A stretch of 11,030 nucleotides of DNA from an uncultured Sutterella sp. Lineage in GTDB: Bacteria > Pseudomonadota > Gammaproteobacteria > Burkholderiales > Burkholderiaceae_F. The notes under the pieces were generated by a model. It was not told the origin of the DNA. It saw nothing but the letters and a program-made list of their open reading frames with translations, and ran no database searches. Location: assembly GCA_900754475.1 (NCBI GenBank), contig CAAECY010000165.1, positions 1-11,030 of the forward strand, in the 5' to 3' direction. The position numbers and the translations under genes were made by a program. Every line of letters begins with the position of its first letter. Position 1 is the stretch's first letter. This document shows, piece by piece, positions 1-5,503 of the stretch.

Positions 1-2
1 AC

Positions 3-389
3 AAGCAGCGCTACGTGCCGCACCCGGCCGGGCTCGAACCCTATGCCGTCTTCGGCAACATCAACGACGTTCCCTTCCGCGACTACGACGGCATGGCCAA
101 CGTGCACGTCAAGGACTTCCTCCCGCTCGAAGAAGCCTTCGACATGAACATGCACATCCTTTCCTTCGATCCGGGCGCTTCCCACAACATCGTCGAAACG
201 CACGTGCAGGAGCACGGCGCCTACATCTACGAGGGCGCGGGCACCTACAACCTCGACAACGAGTGGTACCTCACGAAGAAGGAAGACTTCCTCTGGATGG
301 GCGCCTTCTCGCTCCAAGCGGGCTACGGCATCGGCCGCGAACCCTTCTCCTACATCTATTCGAAGGATTGCAACCGCGACGTTGAAATC
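3..389 (+). CDS. allE: (S)-ureidoglycine aminohydrolase, C-terminal part (5' end outside window)
   Basis: This is the C-terminal cupin of a bicupin enzyme that releases ammonia from (S)-ureidoglycine to give (S)-ureidoglycolate, in the cytoplasm, during allantoin/purine breakdown. The frame is open from the left edge. The Mn(II) ligand pattern of the family is complete: Glu (195-197), His (201-203) and His (213-215) in ETHVQEHGAY, then Gln (315-317) in FSLQAGYG, 34 residues after the second His as in plant UGlyAH (ligands Glu235, His237, His241, Gln275). The ending YSKDCNRDVEI matches my recollection of the E. coli AllE C-terminus. Oddity: the next codon (390-392) is TGG, not a stop, and the frame stays open to 1538. 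The end given here is the end of recognisable homology, not a stop codon. The protein is followed by a carbamoyltransferase and a carbamate kinase, which fits ureide catabolism. Confidence 0.88.
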
Positions 390-509
390 TGGCGACAGGG
401 GGACGTGCCGGAGGCGTTCGTCATCCTCGGGACCCGTCCGGCACGCTTTCCGCCACCACCGACCTCACACCACGCAACACGCACATCTCTCACGCAAAGG
501 AGAACCACC

Positions 510-1538
510 ATGGCTCTGACCGCCGACTTCAAGGCCCGCGACATTCGCGAAGTGCTCGACGCCACCCACATGAAGGGTAAGAACATCACGTTCCTCGACG
601 ACTTCAGCCGCGACGAGATCCTCAACCTCTACCGCGCGGCCGAAATGCTCGAACCCTTCATGCGCACCGGCACCGATCTTCTGAAGGGGAAGGTCCTCTA
701 CACGCTCTTTTTCCAGCCCTCCACCCGCACCCGCTGCTCGCACGAAAACGCCATGCACCGCCTCGGCGGCTCCGTGATCACGGAAGCCGACCCGACGCAC
801 AATTCGTCCGTCGCGAAGAACGAATCCCTCGCCGACAGCCTTCGCGTGACGAGCGAATACGCCGACGTCATCGTGATGCGTCACCCGAACGACGCGGAAG
901 CCCTCGGCGCCCTGAAGGAAATCGAAGGTCACTGCGCTCCGGTGATCTCGGGCGGCTACGGCCACGTGACGCACCCGACCCAGGGGCTCCTCGACTCCTA
1001 CACCTGCTGGCGCGCTTTCGGCGACCTCTCGAAGACGACCGTCGCCATCGCCACCCCCGACCTCTCGCGCGCCCGCTCCGGTCAGTCCTTCGCCCTGGCG
1101 CTCGCCGCCATGGGTGCGAAGATCGTCTATACGGGCACGAGCGAACTGCGCACGCCCGAAATCGTTCGCCAGAAGCTCCAGAAGATGGGCGCGAACTTCG
1201 AAGAGCACTTCGACCTCACGATGAAGCAGAACGAAGAGCTCTACATGGATAAGGGCGTGGACCTCATCTACCTCCCGGGCTGCTCCGTGAAGAAGGACGA
1301 CCCGAACCGCGCCGACTTCGAAAAGAAGATGGCCAACTACTACGTGTCGCTCGACATGCTGCGCAACATCAAGGCGAAGACCGGCAAGACCGTGGGCGTT
1401 CATCATTCGCTGCCGCGCAACCCCGGCGAATTCGACTTCGGCATCGACAACACCGAGCACCAGCTCTACTTCCGTGCGATCGGCTTCTCGGTGGCGCTTC
1501 GCATGGCGCTCCTTTCCGCCGTCGTCGGCGTGAACTGA
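510..1538 (+). CDS. Aspartate/ornithine carbamoyltransferase-family enzyme; candidate oxamate carbamoyltransferase of ureide breakdown
   Basis: 342 residues, slightly longer than a typical ATCase catalytic chain (about 310). I chose ATG 510 because AAAGGAG lies 8 nt upstream and family homology starts there. The carbamoyl-phosphate site is intact: STRTR (71-75), Lys103 on the 80s-loop equivalent, Arg124 in MRHP, His155 and Gln158 in HPTQGLLD, and Arg189. The second-substrate site differs from E. coli ATCase. The segment aligned to MTRVQ reads LPGCS (255-259), so Arg229 and Gln231, which hold aspartate, become Gly257 and Ser259. The HPLPR loop is HSLPR (299-303). Aspartate is therefore an unlikely acceptor, and pyrimidine synthesis an unlikely role. 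Between allE and a carbamate kinase, the best inference is oxalurate phosphorolysis to oxamate and carbamoyl phosphate. A YgeW-like transcarbamoylase of unknown substrate is the alternative. The gene is in frame with allE with no stop between them, so a fusion product is possible. Confidence 0.85.
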   Translation: MALTADFKARDIREVLDATHMKGKNITFLDDFSRDEILNLYRAAEMLEPFMRTGTDLLKGKVLYTLFFQPSTRTRCSHENAMHRLGGSVITEADPTHNSSVAKNESLADSLRVTSEYADVIVMRHPNDAEALGALKEIEGHCAPVISGGYGHVTHPTQGLLDSYTCWRAFGDLSKTTVAIATPDLSRARSGQSFALALAAMGAKIVYTGTSELRTPEIVRQKLQKMGANFEEHFDLTMKQNEELYMDKGVDLIYLPGCSVKKDDPNRADFEKKMANYYVSLDMLRNIKAKTGKTVGVHHSLPRNPGEFDFGIDNTEHQLYFRAIGFSVALRMALLSAVVGVN

Positions 1539-1566
1539 GTCGCCGGAGACCCGGTTGAAAGGCATG

Positions 1567-1615
1567 CGGGGGACCGCCGCGCGCTTCGTGCCGCACCCGG
1601 ACGGTCCCCCGTTTT
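1567..1615 (+). terminator. Strong hairpin with short T-tract between carbamoyltransferase and carbamate kinase genes
   Basis: A perfect 10-bp inverted repeat, CGGGGGACCG (1567-1576) and CGGTCCCCCG (1602-1611), encloses a GC-rich 25-nt loop and is followed by TTTT (1612-1615). The T-tract is short and the next gene is probably in the same operon, so this may act as a partial terminator or mRNA-stabilising hairpin rather than a full stop. Confidence 0.6.
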
Positions 1616-1658
1616 CACGAGAAAGATTTTTCGATTCACTCGAGAGAAGGAATTCACC

Positions 1659-2588
1659 ATGCGTATCGTCATCGCTCTCGGCGGCAACGCGCTTTTGAAG
1701 CGCGGCGAACCGATGCTCGCCGAAACCCAGCGCGCCAACGTCCGTCTGGCCGCCGAACAGATCGCCAAGGCTTACGAAGGGAACGAACTCATCGTCACTC
1801 ACGGCAACGGCCCCCAGGTCGGCCTCATCGCGCTTCAGAACGACGCGTACAAAGCGGTTCCGATGTACCCGCTCGACGTGCTCGGCGCCGAATCGATCGG
1901 GATGATCGGCTACCTCATCCAGCAGGAGCTCGTCAACTTCGTGCCGAAGAGCGCCACGCTCGCGACGGTCCTCACCCAGACCGAAGTCGACCCGAAGGAT
2001 CCCGCGTTCGCGCACCCGACGAAGCCCGTGGGCCCGGTCTACACGAAGGAAGAGGCCGAGGCGCTCGCCGCGAAGAACGGCTGGACGATCGCGCCCGACA
2101 ACGACAAATACCGCCGCGTCGTGCCGAGCCCGGATCCGAAGCGCATCTGGGGGCTCGATCCCCTGAAGACCCTCGTTAAGAACGGCCACATCGTCGTGTG
2201 CTGCGGCGGTGGCGGCATCCCGACCTACTTCGACGACGAGGGGAACCTCGTGGGGGCCGAAGCCGTGATCGACAAGGACCTGGCGTCCTCGCTTCTTGCC
2301 TCGAGCGTCGAGGCGGACGTCTTCATCATCGCGACCGACGTCGACGGCGTCTACGTCGACTGGGGCAAACCCACGCAGCGCCGCATCGTCGAAGCCGACC
2401 CCGAGAGCCTGCGCGCCATGGACTTCGCGAAGGGTTCCATGGGCCCGAAGGTCGAAGCCGCCTGCCGCTTCGTCGAGCGTTGCGGCAAGACCGCCGTGAT
2501 CGGCGCTCTGCACGAAATCGACAAGATCCTGAAGGGCGAGGCCGGCACGCGCGTCGTTGCTGAAAAAGGCGTGAAGTACGACGCCTGA
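1659..2588 (+). CDS. arcC: Carbamate kinase
   Basis: 309 residues, the usual size for the family. It catalyses the reversible transfer of phosphate between carbamoyl phosphate and ADP, giving ATP plus carbamate, which decays to ammonia and CO2; it is cytoplasmic. Family motifs appear in order: an N-terminal ALGGNALLKRGEP, THGNGPQVG, PLDVLGAESIGMIGY, CCGGGGIP, VIDKDLASSLLA, a TDVDGVYVDWGKP nucleotide-site segment, and FAKGSMGPKVEAA near the C-terminus. The start ATG has AGAAGGA 8-9 nt upstream. It lies 120 bp after the carbamoyltransferase and shares its direction. With AllE and a transcarbamoylase upstream, it most likely plays the allantoin-pathway role (AllK) rather than that of arginine deiminase ArcC, since no arcA or ornithine carbamoyltransferase is visible. 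The symbol follows the family name, not the pathway. Confidence 0.95.
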   Translation: MRIVIALGGNALLKRGEPMLAETQRANVRLAAEQIAKAYEGNELIVTHGNGPQVGLIALQNDAYKAVPMYPLDVLGAESIGMIGYLIQQELVNFVPKSATLATVLTQTEVDPKDPAFAHPTKPVGPVYTKEEAEALAAKNGWTIAPDNDKYRRVVPSPDPKRIWGLDPLKTLVKNGHIVVCCGGGGIPTYFDDEGNLVGAEAVIDKDLASSLLASSVEADVFIIATDVDGVYVDWGKPTQRRIVEADPESLRAMDFAKGSMGPKVEAACRFVERCGKTAVIGALHEIDKILKGEAGTRVVAEKGVKYDA

Positions 2589-2610
2589 CGAACGACGTGG
2601 GAAACGTGTT

Positions 2611-2639
2611 CGGGGGACGACGGTCGCCGGCGTCCCCCG
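2611..2639 (+). terminator. GC hairpin downstream of carbamate kinase, no T-tract
   Basis: Perfect 9-bp arms CGGGGGACG (2611-2619) and CGTCCCCCG (2631-2639) surround an 11-nt loop, 23 bp after the arcC stop. There is no T-run, so it is not a classical intrinsic terminator; it may block 3' exonucleases or assist Rho. Its arms resemble those of the hairpin at 1567-1611. Confidence 0.45.
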
Positions 2640-2710
2640 GGCGCTCCGACGCCGATTCCGGGCGACACGCAACCCGAAAATTCGCGCGCAGACTGCAAGG
2701 TCTTTTTCCG

Positions 2711-2716
2711 TACAAT
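2711..2716 (+). promoter_or_regulatory. Possible -10 box of the araC-family gene
   Basis: TACAAT matches TATAAT at five of six positions and lies about 105 nt before the chosen start. No convincing -35 box sits 17 nt upstream, so an activator-dependent promoter or chance match are both possible. Confidence 0.3.
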
Positions 2717-2822
2717 GTTCGCGGCTCTCGGCCCGATTCTCGGGGAAAGAGCCGAAAAAGGAGGACCTTTCAGCGTGCCCGCGACCCCACCGCTTTTCGG
2801 TGCCGAACCGAAGGAGACCAGT

Positions 2823-3878
2823 ATGTTCGCTCAAGTCGAAGAAGCCGCACTGCCGATCGGCGACTCGATTTTGGCGAGTTGGATTCGATCGATCTGCCAG
2901 ACCGTGCGCGGTTACGGCGTGGACCCGGAGCCGCTCATGGATCGGGCCGGACTCGAGAGAGCCCTTCTCACCGTGCCCGACGCGCGCTATCCCGCGCAGG
3001 CCGTACGCCGCTTCTGGGAGGCGATCATCGCCGCGACGGGCGACGAGCTCGTGGGCTTAAGGTGCGGGCAGGAAATGCAGCCCGCGGCGCTGCACGGTCT
3101 GGGCCTTGCGATCGTGACGAGTCATTCGCTCGCACAGGTCCTCGACCTGACGGCGCGCTACTGCAAGATCGTTTCGAGCACGATGGACATGATCCTCTCG
3201 CACGACGCGCAGGGGACGACGTTGTCGCTGCGAACGCTGCGCGGCAACGAGGCGAAGAGCGCCGCCCTCACGGCGATGCTCGCTTTCGTGCTCCGGCAGG
3301 CGAACTCCCTCGTGCAGCACCGGGTGATTCCGGTTTCCGTCGCGTTGCGCGTACCCAAAATCAACGGGAACCTTCAGCGTCGACTCGACGACTATTTCGG
3401 CTGCCACGTCGACACCTCGGGCGAGACGCCGGGCGCGATTCGCTTTTCCTACGCCGACGTGATGGAGCCCTATGCGAGCGCGAACGCCATGCTGCGCGAG
3501 GCGAACGAACGCGTCGTCATTCAGTACCTCAACCGCGTGCGGCAGAGCAGCTTTGCGGCCCGCGTCGAAGAAGAACTTCAGACGATGCTCGCGGCGGGCG
3601 AACCCGCGAAGATCGCGGACGTCGCGCGACGGGTGAATCTGTCGGCGCGAACGCTCCAGCGGCGGCTCGAAAGCGAAGGCGTGACGTTTGCGGAACTCTT
3701 CGAGCGCCGCCGCCGTCAGCTCGCGCACGACGCGCTCGCGCACACGGAACTTTCCATTACCGAAATCGCCTACAACATCGGCTTTTCCGACCCGTCGAAC
3801 TTCTCGCGAACCTGCACGCGCTGGTTCGGGGTGTCGCCCGCCGTCTACCGCCGTCGGATTCGTCAGCTGCAAACCTGA
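2823..3878 (+). CDS. AraC-family transcriptional regulator with arabinose-binding-like N-terminal domain
   Basis: 351 residues. ATG 2823 is chosen because AAGGAG lies 7 nt upstream; an in-frame ATG at 2715 overlaps a possible -10 box and would add an unconserved leader. Residues about 20-210 resemble the N-terminal effector domain of OruR/ArgR-type AraC regulators (RGYGVDPEPLMDRAGL, then the HGLGLAIVTSHSLAQVLDL segment). The C-terminal 100 residues form the double helix-turn-helix: IADVARRVNLSARTLQRRL, then SITEIAYNIGFSDPSNFSR followed by WFGVSPAVYRR. Such proteins are usually activators of catabolic or stress genes. It starts 235 bp after arcC and is followed after 21 bp by an unknown gene and then a nitroreductase, so it probably heads that operon. 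Whether it also controls the upstream ureide genes cannot be told from sequence. The effector is unknown. Confidence 0.93.
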   Translation: MFAQVEEAALPIGDSILASWIRSICQTVRGYGVDPEPLMDRAGLERALLTVPDARYPAQAVRRFWEAIIAATGDELVGLRCGQEMQPAALHGLGLAIVTSHSLAQVLDLTARYCKIVSSTMDMILSHDAQGTTLSLRTLRGNEAKSAALTAMLAFVLRQANSLVQHRVIPVSVALRVPKINGNLQRRLDDYFGCHVDTSGETPGAIRFSYADVMEPYASANAMLREANERVVIQYLNRVRQSSFAARVEEELQTMLAAGEPAKIADVARRVNLSARTLQRRLESEGVTFAELFERRRRQLAHDALAHTELSITEIAYNIGFSDPSNFSRTCTRWFGVSPAVYRRRIRQLQT

Positions 3879-3899
3879 AGACCGCAAGGAGTACGCATC

Positions 3900-4469
3900 G
3901 TGAATCGGCCCGTATTGGAATTCGTCGTTGTCGCCGAGCCTCAAAGGGACGCCGCGCTTCGCGCCGTGCTCGCCGAGCTTGCCGCGCTTGTTGTCGTGCC
4001 TGTTGATGTGCTTGTTGCCGTGGTTGATGCCTCTTCGGCGGGCGCCCCCGAGCACGGAGACGCCCGGACGCTCGACTGGACGCACGACGGGGCGCTCTAC
4101 CGCGCGCGCTTTGCGGGCGACGGATCCGAAAGCACCGGATTCGAGGGCGTCGACCGTTGCCCGTGCGTGCTCCTGCGGCTTGATGCGACCGAGCGCGTCG
4201 TGCGCACGCACCTTCTCCCGAACGAAAACCCGATGCTCGCGCTCACGATCGAAGACGCGCTCAAGCGGGAGGGACGGGTGTTCGAGGTCCGAAGTGCGCC
4301 CGACGCCGGAGAGGAGAAGTTCGCATTTCCGCCGAATCTTGCCGCGGGCGTGAGCTTTCCCGAGGCGGACCCCGCCGGGGCGGCGCGCCTCATGGAACGC
4401 GTGGCGCGTCTTGCGGCCCGCAGGCTCGACGCCGTCCGCGCCGTGGCGGCGCGGGGAACGTACGTTTGA
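3900..4469 (+). CDS. Hypothetical protein, family not recognised
   Basis: 189 residues from a GTG start with a well-placed AAGGAG 8 nt upstream, 21 bp after the AraC-family stop, which suggests translation in the same transcript. I recognise no domain. Residues about 1-45 are rich in Ala, Val and Leu and alternate with acidic residues, more like a beta-alpha fold than a membrane helix. The middle contains CPCVLLRLDATERVVRTHLL followed by a charged Pro/Glu-containing stretch, and the C-terminal 35 residues look like a basic amphipathic helix (ARLMERVARLAARRLDAVRA). No signal peptide or metal motif is evident apart from the Cys-Pro-Cys. The codon pattern matches its neighbours. The long antisense frame across this region is judged a shadow. 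The good ribosome-binding site and operon position are the main support for this being a real gene. Confidence 0.7.
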   Translation: MNRPVLEFVVVAEPQRDAALRAVLAELAALVVVPVDVLVAVVDASSAGAPEHGDARTLDWTHDGALYRARFAGDGSESTGFEGVDRCPCVLLRLDATERVVRTHLLPNENPMLALTIEDALKREGRVFEVRSAPDAGEEKFAFPPNLAAGVSFPEADPAGAARLMERVARLAARRLDAVRAVAARGTYV

Positions 4470-4567
4470 TGATTCGACCGAACCGACGCGGCGTGCGGGG
4501 GCCGTTTGCCCGCGCGGCGTCTCAACCGTCTCAATCGTTTCAACCCGAACGAAAAGGAGAAAAGCTT

Positions 4568-5128
4568 ATGAAGACGATCCGACTGCCCGAGCGCTCGCCG
4601 CTCGCAATGACGCTTGAGGAAGCGCTCGAGAAGCGCCGCACGAACCGCAACCCCGCCGCCGACCTCCTGAAGGAGGCGGACCTCGCTGCGCTCCTTTGGG
4701 CCGCGGCGGGGATCACGGACGAGGACGGCCGGCGCACGACCCCGTCGACCCTCGATCTGCGCGCGGTGGAGGTGTACGTGCTGCGTGCCGACGGCGCCTG
4801 GCGCTTCAACGCGGCCGACGGGACGCTGGAACAAACGGCCGAAGCGGACGTGCGCCGCGTCTCGACCGCGTACCAGTTCGAGTACGTCGAAAAGGCCCCC
4901 GTGACGCTCGTTTTCGTCGCCGACAAGGAACGCTCGAAAAACGCCCGTCCGCAGGGCGTCTGGGTCGATGCGGGCACGATGGGTCAGTCCTGCTACCTCG
5001 CCGCAACCGCCCTGGGGCTCGCGGGCTGCGTGCGGGCTTCGTTCGACCACGAGGCCCTGCGCCGGGCGATGAACCTTCCCGAGGAGCTCGAGCCGATCGT
5101 CCTCTTTACGGTCGGCATTCCCGCCTGA
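4568..5128 (+). CDS. Nitroreductase / SagB-type FMN oxidoreductase
   Basis: 186 residues. ATG 4568 is chosen over the in-frame ATG at 4466 because AAAAGGAGA ends 7 nt upstream and the longer N-terminus has no family character. Family features: EALEKRRTNRN (residues 18-28), whose Arg pair usually contacts FMN phosphate; RTTPSTLDLRAVEVYVL, the Pro-Ser segment of the flavin site; and VDAGTMGQSCYLAATALGLAG near the C-terminus, the conserved helix lining the FMN pocket. The family reduces nitroaromatics, quinones or other electron-poor substrates with NAD(P)H, and SagB relatives oxidise azolines. The substrate here is unknown. It lacks a signal peptide, so it should be cytoplasmic. It lies 98 bp after the unknown gene and is closed by a strong terminator at 5182-5221, so it is the last gene of the AraC-headed unit. 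Confidence 0.9.
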   Translation: MKTIRLPERSPLAMTLEEALEKRRTNRNPAADLLKEADLAALLWAAAGITDEDGRRTTPSTLDLRAVEVYVLRADGAWRFNAADGTLEQTAEADVRRVSTAYQFEYVEKAPVTLVFVADKERSKNARPQGVWVDAGTMGQSCYLAATALGLAGCVRASFDHEALRRAMNLPEELEPIVLFTVGIPA

Positions 5129-5181
5129 GGCGCAAACGTTCAAAACTTCACAACGCCGAAAAAAAACGAAACGCAACGCGA

Positions 5182-5221
5182 CACCCCGATCGGAATCGAA
5201 CCCGGTCGGGGTGTTTGTTTT
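5182..5221 (+). terminator. Rho-independent terminator of the nitroreductase unit
   Basis: The 12-bp stem CACCCCGATCGG (5182-5193) and CCGGTCGGGGTG (5202-5213), with one G-U pair, has an 8-nt loop and is followed by TTTGTTTT (5214-5221). Confidence 0.93.
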
Positions 5222-5309
5222 CGAGGATCGGACGGCCGACGAAACGGAAGAATCGAACGTCGTCTTTGCGGGTGTTCGGCCCTCGTTTCGTTTTTCGTGG
5301 AAACACGGT

Positions 5310-5336
5310 AGGTCGTTTCGGAAACTGCAACGACCT
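5310..5336. promoter_or_regulatory. Candidate LysR-type operator (T-N11-A dyad) upstream of assT
   Basis: AGGTCGTT and AACGACCT form a perfect 8-bp inverted repeat separated by 11 nt, which places a T-N11-A motif at its core as in LysR-type binding sites. Its centre lies about 87 bp upstream of the predicted assT transcription start. A LysR-family gene is two genes downstream (8883-9866). The spacer also contains GTTTCGGAAAC, itself a small palindrome. Binding is inferred. Confidence 0.5.
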
Positions 5337-5374
5337 TGCGGCCGATCCTGCAAACACGGCGGGGTTCGTCCGTC

Positions 5375-5403
5375 TTGGGGAATAGGGGAGCGCTTCCTAG
5401 AAT
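5375..5403 (+). promoter_or_regulatory. Predicted sigma70 promoter of assT
   Basis: TTGGGG (5375-5380), a 17-bp spacer and TAGAAT (5398-5403) predict transcription from about 5410 and a leader of about 94 nt. The -10 box overlaps the in-frame ATG at 5402, which argues against that ATG as the assT start. Confidence 0.55.
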
Positions 5404-5503
5404 GGCCGAACACGTTACAGGAACGCCCGAAAACGCCGACGTCGACGAATTCGGGCCGACCGGCCGACCGTTCTCCGACTTTTCAAAAAGACAGACCTCA
5501 ACC

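Larger units (their letters stand above)
5129..5503. other. 375-bp intergenic region between nitroreductase and assT
   Basis: No gene is supported here. It contains, in order, an intrinsic terminator (5182-5221), a perfect dyad (5310-5336), a sigma70-like promoter (5375-5403) and a leader of about 94 nt. The leader includes a tandem duplication of GGCCGACC (5454-5469). These elements fit a separately regulated promoter for assT. Confidence 0.75.

Noticed and set aside
465..2834. 789-codon open frame on the - strand opposite the carbamoyltransferase and arcC genes
   Set aside because: It is rich in Arg, His, Val, Asp and Glu without family motifs, has no ribosome-binding site, and spans two well-identified genes and their spacer. 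It arises from G/C-biased third codon positions on the other strand.
2597..4006. 469-codon + strand frame overlapping the AraC-family gene
   Set aside because: The translation is Arg-rich and motif-free, while the overlapping frame encodes a clear AraC regulator with a ribosome-binding site.
5182..5213. tRNA T-arm-like sequence (GGTTCGATTCC on the - strand)
   Set aside because: The flanking five-base arms do not pair around a seven-base loop and no other tRNA arms are present. The match is a by-product of the terminator hairpin loop.
5402..5503. Upstream in-frame ATG at 5402 as assT start
   Set aside because: It would put 34 unconserved residues before the signal peptide and overlaps the predicted -10 box.
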